Counted from the stretch's first letter, positions 26,853 to 36,833 are shown. The stretch: DNA of 64,000 nt from Siccibacter turicensis LMG 23730 (GCF_000463155.2 NZ_AWFZ01000017.1:62001-126000); one strand, 5' to 3'. A program made the numbers and translations. Notes: generated by a model not told the origin, from the sequence alone.

Positions 26853-28748
26853 TTACATCACCAGACGGCGAATGTCAGACAGCATGTTGTTGATGATGGT
26901 GATGAAACGCGCACCATCAGCACCGTCGATCACGCGGTGGTCGAAGGACAGAGAGATCGGCATCATCAGACGCGGCACAAACTCTTTACCGTTCCAGACC
27001 GGTTCCATCGCCGATTTGGAGACACCGAGGATAGCCACTTCCGGCGCGTTAACGATCGGCGCGAAGTGAGTGGTACCCAGGCCACCAATGCTGGAGATGG
27101 TGAAGCAACCGCCCTGCATTTCGCCAGCGGTCAGCTTACCGTCGCGGGCTTTTTTGGAGATAACGGTCAGCTCGCGAGACAGCTCGGTAATGCTCTTCTT
27201 GTTCACGTCTTTGAAGACCGGAACCACCAGACCATTCGGGGTATCAACCGCAACACCGATGTTGATGTATTTCTTCAGCGTCAGGCGCTGCGCGTCTTCA
27301 GACAGGGAGCTGTTGAAGCGAGGCATCTGCTCAAGCGCCGCAGCAACGGCTTTCATGATGAAGACAACCGGGGTGAATTTCACGTCCAGCTTGCGCTTCT
27401 CAGCTTCGGCGTTCTGCTGCTTACGGAACGCTTCCAGATCGGTGATATCGGTTTTGTCGAAGTGCGTAACGTGCGGGATCATCACCCAGTTACGGCTCAG
27501 GTTAGCACCAGAGATTTTCTGGATGCGGCCCAGTTCCACTTCTTCCACTTCACCAAACTTGCTGAAGTCCACTTTCGGCCACGGCAGCATGCCCGGCAGA
27601 CCACTGCCGGATGCGGCAGCAGGTGCAGACTCAGCGCGTTTCACCGCGTCTTTCACGTAAGCCTGAACGTCTTCGCGCAGGATGCGGCCTTTACGACCGG
27701 TGCCTTTCACTTTCGCCAGGTTTACACCGAACTCGCGCGCCAGGCGACGGATCAGCGGGGTCGCGTGAACGTAAGCGTCGTTCTCAGCGAAGTCGGATTT
27801 GCCTTCAGCTTTTGCCGGTGCTGCCGCAGGTTTTTCTGCTTTCGCTGCCGGAGCCGGTGCTGCCGCTTCCTGTTTAGCCGGGGCCGCAGCAGGTGCAGCG
27901 CCTTCCACTTCGAAGACCATGATCAGTGAGCCGGTAGACACTTTGTCGCCGGTGCTGATTTTGATCTCTTTCACGGTACCGGCGAACGGTGCCGGGACTT
28001 CCATAGAGGCTTTGTCGCCTTCTACGGTGATAAGCGACTGCTCAGCAGCGACTTTATCGCCCACTTTCACCATCACTTCAGTCACTTCGACTTCGTCACC
28101 ACCGATATCCGGGACTTTAACGTCTTTCGCGCCAGCGGCAGCCGCCGGTGCAGACGCAGCCTGCTCGGTGACCTGCGGCTTCGCGTCAGAGGCGGCCGGT
28201 GCAGCGCCTTCCACTTCGAAGACCATGATCAGCGAGCCGGTAGACACTTTGTCGCCGGTGTTGATTTTGATCTCTTTCACGGTACCCGCGAACGGTGCCG
28301 GGACTTCCATAGAGGCTTTGTCGCCCTCTACGGTGATCAGGGACTGTTCGGCTTCCACTTTATCGCCAACCTTCACCATGATCTCGGTGACTTCAACTTC
28401 GTCGCCGCCGATATCCGGTACGTTAACGTCTTTAGCTGCCGCTGCCGCCGGGGCTGCTGCTGGTGCCGCTTCTTTCTTCTCTTCTGCCTTAGCAGGTGCA
28501 GCATCAGCTGCACCGTCGGCGGAATCGAAAATCATGATCAGTTTACCGGTCTCGGTTTTGTCGCCGACAGAGACTTTGATCTCATTGACGACGCCAGCCT
28601 GCGGAGACGGCACTTCCATAGAGGCTTTGTCGCCTTCTACGGTGATAAGCGACTGGTCAGCTTCAACCTTGTCACCCACTTTGACCAGGATCTCGGTGAT
28701 CTCTACTTCATCAGACCCGATGTCCGGTACGTTGATTTCGATAGCCAT
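26853..28748 (-). CDS. aceF: Pyruvate dehydrogenase E2, dihydrolipoyllysine-residue acetyltransferase
   Basis: 631 residues. Core of the pyruvate dehydrogenase complex, carrying acetyl groups on swinging lipoyl arms. Three lipoyl domains lie at about 1-80, 105-180 and 208-285, each with the lipoylation motif [11 protein letters not shown] (first Lys at 41), separated by Ala/Pro/Lys-rich linkers. The peripheral subunit-binding domain is [15 protein letters not shown] through REDVQAY (about 330-365). The catalytic domain ends with [12 protein letters not shown], including the active-site His. It lies 14 bp after aceE. Lipoyl domains 2 and 3 are nearly identical also at the DNA level. Confidence 0.98.
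   Translation of the reverse strand: MAIEINVPDIGSDEVEITEILVKVGDKVEADQSLITVEGDKASMEVPSPQAGVVNEIKVSVGDKTETGKLIMIFDSADGAADAAPAKAEEKKEAAPAAAPAAAAAKDVNVPDIGGDEVEVTEIMVKVGDKVEAEQSLITVEGDKASMEVPAPFAGTVKEIKINTGDKVSTGSLIMVFEVEGAAPAASDAKPQVTEQAASAPAAAAGAKDVKVPDIGGDEVEVTEVMVKVGDKVAAEQSLITVEGDKASMEVPAPFAGTVKEIKISTGDKVSTGSLIMVFEVEGAAPAAAPAKQEAAAPAPAAKAEKPAAAPAKAEGKSDFAENDAYVHATPLIRRLAREFGVNLAKVKGTGRKGRILREDVQAYVKDAVKRAESAPAAASGSGLPGMLPWPKVDFSKFGEVEEVELGRIQKISGANLSRNWVMIPHVTHFDKTDITDLEAFRKQQNAEAEKRKLDVKFTPVVFIMKAVAAALEQMPRFNSSLSEDAQRLTLKKYINIGVAVDTPNGLVVPVFKDVNKKSITELSRELTVISKKARDGKLTAGEMQGGCFTISSIGGLGTTHFAPIVNAPEVAILGVSKSAMEPVWNGKEFVPRLMMPISLSFDHRVIDGADGARFITIINNMLSDIRRLVM
27895..28433 (-). repeat. Tandem near-identical DNA repeat encoding aceF lipoyl domains 2 and 3
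   Basis: 27895-28127 and 28201-28433 align without gaps at a period of 306 bp and differ at a modest number of mostly third-codon positions. The first lipoyl domain (28540-28740) is more diverged. Such similarity suggests recent gene conversion or duplication, and the copies could recombine to change the number of lipoyl domains. Confidence 0.85.
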
Positions 28749-28762
28749 TGTTCTTTTACCTC

Positions 28763-31426
28763 TTATGCCAGACGCGGGTTGACTTTATCTGCATCGATAT
28801 TGAATTTGGTGATAGCTTCCGCAACCACTTTCTTATCGATTTCACCACGTTTAGCCAGTTCGCCCAGCGCTGCTACTACCACGTAAGAAGCATCTACTTC
28901 GAAGTGGTGACGCAGGTTTTCACGGCTGTCTGAACGACCGAAACCGTCAGTACCCAGGACGCGATAGTCGCTTGCCGGGATGAAGTTACGGATCTGCTCA
29001 GCGAACAGTTTCATATAGTCAGTGGATGCGACTGCCGGTGCATCGCTCAGAACCTGCGCAACGTAAGGTACGCGCGGCTCGTCGGCCGGGTGCAGCATGT
29101 TCCAGCGTTCGCAGTCCTGGCCGTCACGCGCCAGTTCGGTGAAGGAGGTGACGCTGAACACGTCAGAACCCACGCCGTAGTCTTTCGCCAGGATCTGTGC
29201 TGCTTCACGAACGTGACGCAGGATAGAACCGGAGCCCAGCAGCTGAACTTTACCTTTGCTACCTTCAACCGTTTCCAGCTTGTAGATACCTTTACGGATA
29301 CCTTCTTCCGCACCCTGCGGCATCGCAGGCATGTGGTAGTTTTCGTTCAGCGTGGTGATGTAGTAGTAAACGTTCTCTTGCTTCTCACCGTACATACGCT
29401 CCAGACCGTCGTGCATGATCACAGCGACTTCGTAAGCGTAAGCCGGGTCGTAGGAGATACAGTTCGGGATGGTCAACGACTGAATGTGGCTGTGACCATC
29501 TTCGTGCTGCAGACCTTCGCCGTTCAGCGTGGTACGACCGGAGGTACCGCCGATCAGGAAGCCGCGCGCCTGCTGGTCACCCGCTGCCCAGCACAGGTCG
29601 CCGATACGCTGGAACCCGAACATGGAGTAGTAGATGTAGAACGGGATCATCGGCAGGTTGTTGGTGCTGTAGGAGGTCGCAGCCGCCAGCCAGGACGAAC
29701 CTGCGCCCAGCTCGTTGATGCCTTCCTGCAGGATCTGGCCTTTCTCGTCTTCTTTATAGTAAGCAACCTGCTCGCGGTCCTGCGGGGTGTACTGCTGACC
29801 GTTCGGGCTGTAGATACCAATCTGACGGAACAGACCTTCCATACCAAAGGTACGCGCTTCGTCAGCGATGATCGGAACCAGACGATCTTTGATGGACTGG
29901 TTTTTCAGCATCACGTTCAGGGCACGAACGAAAGCGATAGTGGTGGAGATCTCTTTGTTCTGCTCTTCCAGCAGCGGACCAAAATCTTCCAGCTTCGGCA
30001 GATCCAGCTTCTCGGTGAAGTTCGGCTGGCGGCTCGGCAGGTAGCCGTTCAGCGCCTGACGACGTTCGTGCAGGTATTTGTGCTCTTCGCTGCCTTCCGG
30101 GAAGGTGATGTACGGCAGTTTTTCCAGATCTTCATCGGCTACCGGTACGTTGAAACGATCGCGGACGTAGCGTACACCGTCCATGTTCATTTTCTTCACC
30201 TGGTGAGCGATGTTCTTACCTTCGGCGGTGTCGCCCATGCCATAACCTTTAATGGTATGTGCAAGGATAACGGTCGCTTTGCCTTTGGTTTCCTGCGCTT
30301 TTTTGAATGCCGCGTAGACTTTCTTCGGATCGTGGCCGCCACGGTTCAGCGCCCAGATATCATCGTCAGACCAGTCGGCAACCAGTGCGGCGGTCTCCGG
30401 GTATTTACCGAAGAAGTGCTCACGCACGTAGGCACCGTTTTTGGATTTGAAGGTCTGATAGTCGCCGTCAACGGTTTCGTTCATCAGCTGGATCAGTTTA
30501 CCGCTGGTGTCTTTACGCAGCAGCTCGTCCCAACGGGAACCCCACATCACTTTAATCACGTTCCAGCCGGCGCCTGCGAAGATGCCTTCCAGTTCGTTGA
30601 TGATTTTGCCGTTACCGGTTACCGGGCCGTCCAGACGCTGCAGGTTGCAGTTGATAACGAAGACCAGGTTATCCAGTTTTTCACGGGTAGCGATGGTGAT
30701 GGCACCTTTGGATTCCGGCTCATCCATCTCGCCGTCGCCCAGGAAGGCGTAAACGGTCTGCTGGGAGGTGTCTTTCAGACCACGGTGTTCCAGGTACTTC
30801 AGGAATTTAGCCTGATAGATCGCACCGATCGGGCCAAGACCCATGGATACGGTCGGGAACTGCCAGAATTCCGGCATCAGTTTCGGGTGCGGGTAAGAAG
30901 ACAGGCCGTTGCCGTGTACTTCCTGACGGAAGTTGTTCATCTGCTCTTCAGTCAGACGACCTTCCAGGAAGGCACGCGCGTACACGCCCGGAGAGATGTG
31001 GCCCTGGAAGTAAACCAGATCGCCGCCGTCTTTCTCGCTGCGTGCACGGAAGAAGTGGTTGAAGCAGACTTCGTAAACGGTCGCAGAAGACTGGAAGGAT
31101 GCCATGTGGCCGCCGAGCTCGAGGTCTTTTTTAGACGCACGCAGCACGGTCATGATGGCGTTCCAACGAATGGCAGAACGAATGCGACGTTCAAGGTCCA
31201 GATTGCCCGGGTATTCCGGCTCGTCTTCAACGGCAATGGTGTTAACGTAGTTGCCAGCCCCTGTACCAGCCGCTACTTTCACGCCGCCTTTGCGGGCCTC
31301 TGAAAGTAACTGGTCGATCAGATACTGAGCACGCTCAACACCTTCTTCACGGATTACCGATTCGATCGCCTGTAGCCAGTCGCGAGTTTCGATCGGATCC
31401 ACGTCATTTTGTAAACGTTCTGACAT
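28763..31426 (-). CDS. aceE: Pyruvate dehydrogenase E1 component (homodimeric type)
   Basis: 887 residues, as in E. coli AceE. Thiamine diphosphate enzyme that decarboxylates pyruvate and acetylates the E2 lipoyl groups. The thiamine diphosphate motif begins [10 protein letters not shown] near residue 230 and ends [10 protein letters not shown] near 258. The N-terminal segment [19 protein letters not shown] is standard and binds E2. GGGGTATT-type sequence lies before the ATG. A 157-bp gap separates it from pdhR; aceF follows after 14 bp. Expression is controlled by PdhR at the upstream operator. Confidence 0.98.
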   Translation of the reverse strand: MSERLQNDVDPIETRDWLQAIESVIREEGVERAQYLIDQLLSEARKGGVKVAAGTGAGNYVNTIAVEDEPEYPGNLDLERRIRSAIRWNAIMTVLRASKKDLELGGHMASFQSSATVYEVCFNHFFRARSEKDGGDLVYFQGHISPGVYARAFLEGRLTEEQMNNFRQEVHGNGLSSYPHPKLMPEFWQFPTVSMGLGPIGAIYQAKFLKYLEHRGLKDTSQQTVYAFLGDGEMDEPESKGAITIATREKLDNLVFVINCNLQRLDGPVTGNGKIINELEGIFAGAGWNVIKVMWGSRWDELLRKDTSGKLIQLMNETVDGDYQTFKSKNGAYVREHFFGKYPETAALVADWSDDDIWALNRGGHDPKKVYAAFKKAQETKGKATVILAHTIKGYGMGDTAEGKNIAHQVKKMNMDGVRYVRDRFNVPVADEDLEKLPYITFPEGSEEHKYLHERRQALNGYLPSRQPNFTEKLDLPKLEDFGPLLEEQNKEISTTIAFVRALNVMLKNQSIKDRLVPIIADEARTFGMEGLFRQIGIYSPNGQQYTPQDREQVAYYKEDEKGQILQEGINELGAGSSWLAAATSYSTNNLPMIPFYIYYSMFGFQRIGDLCWAAGDQQARGFLIGGTSGRTTLNGEGLQHEDGHSHIQSLTIPNCISYDPAYAYEVAVIMHDGLERMYGEKQENVYYYITTLNENYHMPAMPQGAEEGIRKGIYKLETVEGSKGKVQLLGSGSILRHVREAAQILAKDYGVGSDVFSVTSFTELARDGQDCERWNMLHPADEPRVPYVAQVLSDAPAVASTDYMKLFAEQIRNFIPASDYRVLGTDGFGRSDSRENLRHHFEVDASYVVVAALGELAKRGEIDKKVVAEAITKFNIDADKVNPRLA

Positions 31427-31558
31427 GGGGGTATTCCTTATCTATCTAATACGTTGATTTATCTGGAACCTGTCCCATTGCGCTCTGACTACCAAAACGC
31501 AATAAGACAGGTTCTGGGTTTAGTTGCCGCGCGCCTGATGGCGCTGATGGTACAAATC

Positions 31559-31577
31559 TTCCGGTGAAACACCGGAA
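31559..31577. repeat. Hairpin between pdhR and aceE
   Basis: TTCCGGTG (31559-31566), loop AAA, CACCGGAA (31570-31577), 7 bp after the pdhR stop. On the minus strand the T run precedes the hairpin rather than following it, so it is not a standard terminator. It may slow decay or partly separate pdhR from aceEF. Confidence 0.5.
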
Positions 31578-31583
31578 AAAATA

Positions 31584-32348
31584 CTAATTCTTGCGTTGCT
31601 CGAACCGACGCAGCGAGCGTTCACGACGGCTCTGCTCACGGCTGCGATCCAGCAAAATCTCTTCGATGAACGCCAGGTGGCGATGCGATGCTTCGCGCGC
31701 CTGCTCCGGCTCCTTCGCCATAATCGCCTCGAAAATGCGGGTGCGATGGCTGCTTACCATCGGCAGCATTTCCCGGCGCGCGTAGAGCAGCTCGAAGTTT
31801 TGTCTGACATTCTGCGCCAGCATGGGTTCCATACAGCGCAGTAAATGCAGCAGCACGACATTATGTGCCGCTTCGGTAACCGCTATCTGGTATTGCACTA
31901 CGGCGTTTGACTCGGCGTCGAGATCGCCGGACTCCTGGGCACGTTCGATGGCCTGGTGCAGCTCCTGGATGCGTTCGCGATCCTCTTCGGTGCTGCGTAG
32001 CGCGGCGTAGTAGGCAGCGATGCCTTCCAGCGCATGGCGCGTTTCAAGCAAATCAAACTGGGATTCGGGATGGTCTGACAGGAGTTCAACCAGCGGATCG
32101 CTAAAGCTCTGCCACAGGTTATTTTGCACAAACGTACCGCCGCCCTGGCGACGAAGCAGCAAACCCTTTGCTTCAAGGCGTTGAATTGCCTCGCGCAATG
32201 AGGGACGGGAAACGTCGAACTGCTTTGCCAGTTCGCGTTCAGGTGGAAGTTTTTCACCGGGGCGCAGTGTCCCCTCAAGAATCAGAAACTCCAGCTGCTG
32301 CTCAATCACATCAGAAAGTTTAGGTTGGCGGATTTTACTGTAGGCCAT
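31584..32348 (-). CDS. pdhR: Pyruvate dehydrogenase complex transcriptional repressor PdhR
   Basis: 254 residues, GntR family, FadR subfamily. It represses pdhR-aceEF-lpd and respiratory genes, and pyruvate releases it. The N-terminal winged helix-turn-helix is about residues 10-75 ([21 protein letters not shown]), followed by the all-helical FCD effector domain (about 90-230). The C-terminus is strongly basic ([20 protein letters not shown]). It is first in the operon and has a perfect operator overlapping its own promoter at 32380-32422, so it is autoregulated. Confidence 0.97.
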   Translation of the reverse strand: MAYSKIRQPKLSDVIEQQLEFLILEGTLRPGEKLPPERELAKQFDVSRPSLREAIQRLEAKGLLLRRQGGGTFVQNNLWQSFSDPLVELLSDHPESQFDLLETRHALEGIAAYYAALRSTEEDRERIQELHQAIERAQESGDLDAESNAVVQYQIAVTEAAHNVVLLHLLRCMEPMLAQNVRQNFELLYARREMLPMVSSHRTRIFEAIMAKEPEQAREASHRHLAFIEEILLDRSREQSRRERSLRRFEQRKN

Positions 32349-32379
32349 TATTCCCTGTCTCTGCCATTCGCCCGGAGTA

Positions 32380-32422
32380 AATTGGTCATACCAATTGTAT
32401 CTTCATGACGCTAAAGTAACAA
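32380..32422 (-). promoter_or_regulatory. pdhR promoter with perfect PdhR operator
   Basis: AATTGGTCATACCAATT (32380-32396) is a perfect palindrome matching the known PdhR consensus (ATTGGT-N3-ACCAAT). It overlaps the -10 TACAAT (minus strand, 32394-32399); 17 bp upstream is -35 TTGTTA (32417-32422). The operator is centred at the start of transcription, which fits pyruvate-relieved autorepression. Confidence 0.93.
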
Positions 32423-32662
32423 AGTATTCACCTTCTGTCTATCGCGGTTTGATTCAAATCAGGAAACCATACACATTTTAACAACATCACAGAAATGGCG
32501 TTTCAAATATGTAACCTTGCACAAAGCAGGCGTTTACTCCCAAAGCGGTAATTTTAACTTTTGTGAAACGCATCCCCGTGCTTCCTGAAGCGATTCATCA
32601 GTTTAAAATATGAATATAAATGCATCTTCGTCGCCTAAAGTGGCGATAAAAAGGGGTAGATG

Positions 32663-32806
32663 ATGCAAGCGAAGCGATTTACAAATGGTTTCTTTTTATT
32701 CATCTCGTCACTTCCCCTGCATAAAGCAGGTGCATTCGCTGGCGCTTATCACTATTCTTGCCGGGAAGGTAGACTCTTACCAAAAATTCCGACATTTCTA
32801 CCGTAA
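32663..32806 (+). CDS. Possible small ORF in the aroP leader
   Basis: A 47-codon frame beginning MQAKRFTNGFFLFISS, preceded by AAGGGG at 32651-32656. A second ATG lies immediately upstream at 32660. It has a basic start and a hydrophobic patch, and ends CCG-TAA inside the TyrR-like box. I do not recognise the product. It could be a leader peptide or chance; the ribosome binding site and its place in the leader are the only support. Confidence 0.25.
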   Translation: MQAKRFTNGFFLFISSLPLHKAGAFAGAYHYSCREGRLLPKIPTFLP

Positions 32807-32819
32807 ACATAAAATTACA
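32802..32819 (+). promoter_or_regulatory. TyrR-like box upstream of aroP
   Basis: CGTAAACATAAAATTACA matches the TyrR consensus TGTAAA-N6-TTTACA at 10 of 12 defined positions, 70 bp before the aroP ATG. E. coli aroP is repressed by TyrR with aromatic amino acids through a strong box plus an adjacent weak box. A second box is not clear here. Confidence 0.55.
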
Positions 32820-32888
32820 GATACGGAATTTACTACATACAGCGTAGTAGCTACGCGACGATATTTTCATCACACACGAGGTTTGAAG

Positions 32889-34262
32889 ATGGAAGGACAG
32901 CAGCACGGCGATACGCTGAAGCGCGGCCTTAAAAACCGTCATATTCAGCTCATCGCGCTGGGTGGCGCTATCGGAACCGGCCTGTTTCTGGGCAGCGCAT
33001 CCGTTATCCAGTCCGCCGGGCCGGGGATTATTCTCGGCTACGCAATTGCCGGTTTTATTGCTTTTCTGATTATGCGTCAGCTGGGTGAAATGGTTGTTGA
33101 GGAGCCGGTAGCCGGCTCATTCAGCCACTTTGCCTATAAATACTGGGGCGGCTTTGCCGGCTTCGCCTCCGGCTGGAACTACTGGGTGCTCTATGTGCTG
33201 GTCGCAATGGCGGAACTCACCGCGGTGGGGAAATACATCCAGTTCTGGTGGCCGGAGATCCCGACCTGGGCCTCAGCTGCCGCCTTCTTTATTCTGATCA
33301 ACGCCATCAACCTCACCAACGTGAAAGTGTTTGGCGAGATGGAGTTCTGGTTCGCCATTATTAAAGTGGTAGCGGTTATCGCCATGATCCTGTTCGGCGG
33401 CTGGCTGCTGTTCAGCGACACCGCCGGCCCGCAGGCCACGGTGCGCAACCTCTGGGAACAGGGCGGCTTCCTGCCGCACGGCATGACCGGGCTGGTGATG
33501 ATGATGGCGATCATCATGTTCTCGTTCGGTGGCCTTGAGCTGGTGGGGATTACGGCTGCGGAAGCAGACAACCCAGAAACCAGCATCCCGAAAGCGACCA
33601 ACCAGGTTATCTACCGCATCCTGATTTTCTATATTGGCTCGCTGGCGGTGCTGCTCTCGCTGATGCCGTGGACGCGCGTAGACGCCGACACCAGCCCGTT
33701 CGTGCTGATTTTCCACGAGCTGGGCGATGCGCTGGTCGCCAATGCGCTTAACGTGGTGATCCTCACCGCGGCGCTGTCGGTCTATAACAGTTGCGTGTAC
33801 TGCAACAGCCGTATGCTGTTTGGTCTGGCTCAGCAGGGCAATGCGCCGAAGTCACTGTTAAAAGTGGACAAGCGCGGCGTGCCGGTGAATACCATCCTCG
33901 TCTCGGCGGCTACTACCGCGCTCTGCGTGCTGATTAACTACCTGATGCCGGGCGAAGCCTTTGGCCTGCTGATGGCGCTGGTGGTGTCGGCGCTGGTGAT
34001 CAACTGGGCGATGATCAGCCTCGCGCACATCAAGTTCCGCCGTCAGAAGGACCGCCAGGGCGTGAAAACCCGCTTCCCGGCGCTCTTCTATCCGCTCGGT
34101 AACTGGGTATGTCTGCTGTTCATGGCGGCGATTCTGGTCATTATGGCCATCACGCCGGGTATGGCGATTTCCGTGTGGCTGATCCCGGTCTGGCTGGTGA
34201 TCCTGGGCATCGGCTACTGGATTAAAACCCAACGCAGCGCGAACACAGCAAAAAGCGTCTGA
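32889..34262 (+). CDS. aroP: Aromatic amino acid:proton symporter AroP
   Basis: 457 residues, APC superfamily, about 12 membrane helices. General high-affinity uptake of Phe, Tyr and Trp. The family signature near the first helix is ALGGAIGTGLFLGSA, and the conserved GGLELVGITAAEADNP lies in the middle. The ATG at 32889 gives the standard start MEGQQHGDTLKRGLKNRHIQ. The frame is open for 68 more codons upstream, but that part is leader DNA with the TyrR-like box and is rejected. Downstream are a hairpin and then a sugar-related pair absent from this position in E. coli. Confidence 0.97.
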   Translation: MEGQQHGDTLKRGLKNRHIQLIALGGAIGTGLFLGSASVIQSAGPGIILGYAIAGFIAFLIMRQLGEMVVEEPVAGSFSHFAYKYWGGFAGFASGWNYWVLYVLVAMAELTAVGKYIQFWWPEIPTWASAAAFFILINAINLTNVKVFGEMEFWFAIIKVVAVIAMILFGGWLLFSDTAGPQATVRNLWEQGGFLPHGMTGLVMMMAIIMFSFGGLELVGITAAEADNPETSIPKATNQVIYRILIFYIGSLAVLLSLMPWTRVDADTSPFVLIFHELGDALVANALNVVILTAALSVYNSCVYCNSRMLFGLAQQGNAPKSLLKVDKRGVPVNTILVSAATTALCVLINYLMPGEAFGLLMALVVSALVINWAMISLAHIKFRRQKDRQGVKTRFPALFYPLGNWVCLLFMAAILVIMAITPGMAISVWLIPVWLVILGIGYWIKTQRSANTAKSV

Positions 34263-34271
34263 CGCATTACG

Positions 34272-34306
34272 CTCCCTGCCCGCCCGGCGACAGCCGGCGC
34301 AGGGAG
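34272..34306 (+). terminator. Hairpin after aroP, possible terminator
   Basis: CTCCCTGC (34272-34279) pairs with GCAGGGAG (34299-34306), with an inner CCGGC/GCCGG pairing. It is very stable but followed by ACCCTCG rather than a U-tract, starting 9 bp after the aroP stop. Confidence 0.5.
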
Positions 34307-34452
34307 ACCCTCGTTATCCCCCCACGAGTGTTATCTCTCTCACAGTTTCTCGCCCACGACACGATTATCCATCTCTGCGCCTCTTTACTACTGCGCAAAA
34401 AAGAGTAAGCACACCAATAATTTGCTCCATATCTCATGCAGGAGACATGGCG

Positions 34453-35862
34453 ATGCAAAACGCAAAATTATCGGTTACGGAAAAGATCGGCTACGGGATG
34501 GGCGATGCCGGATGCAACATCATCTTTGGCGCCATCATGCTGTTTGTTAACTACTTTTATACTGACATCTTCGGGCTTAGCCCGGCGCTGGTTGGCATCA
34601 TGCTGTTGTCCATTCGCGTGATCGATGCCATTACCGACCCGATCATGGGCGCCATTGCCGACCGCACCCACAGTAAATGGGGGCGTTTTCGTCCATGGCT
34701 GCTGTGGGTCGCCTTCCCTTACGCCCTGTTCAGCGTGCTGATGTTCACCACCCCGGACTGGAGCTATAACAGCAAAGTTGTCTATGCCTTTGTCACTTAC
34801 TTTTTGATGTCGCTCGCTTATACCGCGATCAACATTCCCTACTGCTCGCTGGGCAGCGTCATCACCAACGATCCGCACGAGCGCGTGGCCTGCCAGTCAT
34901 ATCGCTTTGTGATGGTCGGTGTGGCGACCCTGCTGCTCTCCCTGACCCTGCTGCCAATGGCAGAGTGGTTCGGCGGGGATGACAAAGCCAAAGGCTACCA
35001 GATGGCCATGGGCGTGCTGGCGCTGGTTGGCATGTGCATGTTCCTGTTCAGCTTCGCCACGGTGCGCGAGCGCATCCGCCCCGCCGTACCCAGCAAAGAC
35101 GCGATGAAAGCGGACATGAAGGACATCTGGAAGAACGACCAGTGGGTACGCATTCTGCTGCTGACCCTGTGCAACGTCTGCCCGGGCTTTATCCGCATGG
35201 CCGCCACCATGTACTACGTCACCTGGGTAATGCAGCAGAGCACCAGCTTCGCCACTATGTTTATCAGCCTCGGCGTGGTGGGCATGATGATCGGCAGTAT
35301 GCTGGCGAAGGTGCTCACTGACCGCTGGTGCAAACTGAAAGTGTTCTTCTGGACCAACATCGTGCTGGCGATCTTCTCCGGCGGCTTCTGGTTTGTTGAC
35401 CCGAGCGCCACCATGCTGGTAGTCGTGCTCTATTTCCTGCTGAACGTACTGCACCAGATCCCCTCCCCGCTGCACTGGTCGCTGATGGCGGACGTGGACG
35501 ACTACGGCGAATGGAAAACCGGGAAGCGCATTACCGGGATCAGCTTCTCCGGCAATATCTTCTTCCTGAAGGTCGGGCTGGCGGTAGCCGGGGCGATGGT
35601 TGGCTTCCTGCTCTCATGGTATGGCTACGACGCCAGCGCGAAACAGCAGAGCGCCACGGCAGTCACCGGTATCATGATGCTGTTTACCGTGATTCCGGCG
35701 GTGGGCTACCTCATTACCGCCGGCGTGGTGCGCCTGCTGAAGGTGGACCGTGAACTGATGAAACAGATCCAGTCCGACCTTGAGAAGCGCCGCGATAACT
35801 ATCGTGAGCTGAACGCCTATGAAAATCTGGACGCTGCCGACGCAGTAAGGAAACCGCTATGA
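34453..35862 (+). CDS. Glycoside-pentoside-hexuronide (GPH) family cation symporter
   Basis: 469 residues, about 12 membrane helices, similar to E. coli YagG/YicJ-type xyloside transporters. Family features include the N-terminal KIGYGMGDAGCNI, RVIDAITDPIMGAIADRTHSKWGRFRPW (loop 2-3 region), and the central-loop segment DVDDYGEWKTGKR. AGGAG at 34440-34444 is 8 bases from the ATG at 34453 but only 2 from an earlier ATG at 34447, so the later start is preferred. The next gene, a GH43 glycosidase, overlaps by 4 bases, so the pair probably imports and cleaves a pentose-containing oligosaccharide or glycoside. The substrate is inferred. Absent between aroP and ampE in E. coli K-12. Confidence 0.88.
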   Translation: MQNAKLSVTEKIGYGMGDAGCNIIFGAIMLFVNYFYTDIFGLSPALVGIMLLSIRVIDAITDPIMGAIADRTHSKWGRFRPWLLWVAFPYALFSVLMFTTPDWSYNSKVVYAFVTYFLMSLAYTAINIPYCSLGSVITNDPHERVACQSYRFVMVGVATLLLSLTLLPMAEWFGGDDKAKGYQMAMGVLALVGMCMFLFSFATVRERIRPAVPSKDAMKADMKDIWKNDQWVRILLLTLCNVCPGFIRMAATMYYVTWVMQQSTSFATMFISLGVVGMMIGSMLAKVLTDRWCKLKVFFWTNIVLAIFSGGFWFVDPSATMLVVVLYFLLNVLHQIPSPLHWSLMADVDDYGEWKTGKRITGISFSGNIFFLKVGLAVAGAMVGFLLSWYGYDASAKQQSATAVTGIMMLFTVIPAVGYLITAGVVRLLKVDRELMKQIQSDLEKRRDNYRELNAYENLDAADAVRKPL

Positions 35863-36815
35863 ATACCTCTCCCTGGCCCAATCCCTTTATTGAACAGCGC
35901 GCCGACCCGTTTATTCTGCGCCACGATGATGACTACTACTTCATCGCCTCGGTGCCGGAGTACGATCGCCTGGAGATCCGCCGCGCCCCGACGCTGGAAG
36001 GGTTGCGCGATGCGGCTCCGGTGGTGGTGTGGCGTAAACCGGCCAGCGGGCCGATGAGCGAACTCATCTGGGCGCCAGAACTGCACCATATCGACGGCAA
36101 GTGGTACATCTATTACGCGGCGGCCGCGACCAAAGCGCTGGATGCGCTGAACATGTTCCAGCACCGTATGTTCGTGCTGGAGTGCGCCGATGCCGATCCG
36201 CTCACCGGCCGCTGGACGGAAAAAGGCCAGCTGGTGACGCCCTTCGACACCTTCTGCCTTGATGCCACCACCTTCCTCCATCAGGGGAAGCGCTGGTATC
36301 TCTGGGCGCAGAAGGCACCGGACATCCCCGGTAACTCCAATATCTATCTTGCGGAAATGGCCAACCCCTGGACGCTGAAAAGCACGCCGGTGATGCTCAG
36401 CAAGCCGGAGTTTGCCTGGGAGTGCAGAGGATTTCTGGTCAACGAAGGGCCGGCCGTGCTGACCCACGGCGAGCGCCTGTTCATCAGCTATTCCGCCAGT
36501 GCGACGGATGAAAACTACTGTCTGGGGCTACTCTGGATAGACATGGCCGCCGATCCGATGCAGCCTGAGAACTGGCATAAGGCCCCGCAGCCGGTGTTCA
36601 CCACCAGCTACGAAAACCGCCAGTATGGACCGGGGCACAACAGCTTTACCAGGACGCACGAAGGGCAGGATGTGCTGGTTTACCACGCGCGGAACTACAC
36701 CGAAATTGAGGGCGACCCGCTGTACGATCCGAATCGCCACACTCGCCTGAAGCTTATCACCTGGGATGGGGACGGCATGCCGGTGTTTGGCACCCCGCCC
36801 GCCGATCATCCGTGA
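35859..36815 (+). CDS. Glycoside hydrolase family 43 protein (arabinosidase/xylosidase type)
   Basis: 318 residues, a single five-bladed propeller domain with no signal peptide, so cytoplasmic. The three acidic catalytic residues of GH43 are readable: base D16 in RADPFIL, pKa-tuning D135 in FCLDATTF, and acid E196 in LVNEGPAV. The final segment ENRQYGPGHNSFTR supplies the conserved active-site His. The family cleaves alpha-L-arabinofuranosyl or beta-xylosyl links. It overlaps the GPH transporter stop as ATGA and is thus translationally coupled. It ends 18 bp from the convergent ampE stop. The exact substrate cannot be told from sequence. Confidence 0.85.
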   Translation: MNTSPWPNPFIEQRADPFILRHDDDYYFIASVPEYDRLEIRRAPTLEGLRDAAPVVVWRKPASGPMSELIWAPELHHIDGKWYIYYAAAATKALDALNMFQHRMFVLECADADPLTGRWTEKGQLVTPFDTFCLDATTFLHQGKRWYLWAQKAPDIPGNSNIYLAEMANPWTLKSTPVMLSKPEFAWECRGFLVNEGPAVLTHGERLFISYSASATDENYCLGLLWIDMAADPMQPENWHKAPQPVFTTSYENRQYGPGHNSFTRTHEGQDVLVYHARNYTEIEGDPLYDPNRHTRLKLITWDGDGMPVFGTPPADHP

Positions 36816-36833
36816 GGCTCACGGCGCGCTGGC

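Larger units (their letters stand above)
32349..32888 (+). other. pdhR-aroP divergent intergenic region (540 bp)
   Basis: The longest gene-free stretch in the window. It holds the pdhR promoter and PdhR operator (32380-32422), an AT-rich central part, a possible 47-codon ORF (32663-32806), and a TyrR-like box (32802-32819). The main aroP promoter is expected in the AT-rich part around 32590-32650, leaving a long aroP leader. Confidence 0.6.

Noticed and set aside
27895-28433. Tandem repeat as a possible mobile or CRISPR-like element
   Set aside because: The period (306 bp) and reading frame are explained fully by duplicated lipoyl domains. No CRISPR-type repeat-spacer pattern occurs in the window.
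29090-31303. A 737-codon open frame on the plus strand opposite aceE
   Set aside because: It is exactly antisense to a highly conserved gene. Long antisense frames are common opposite strongly biased G+C-rich coding sequence; there is no ribosome binding site and no recognisable domain.
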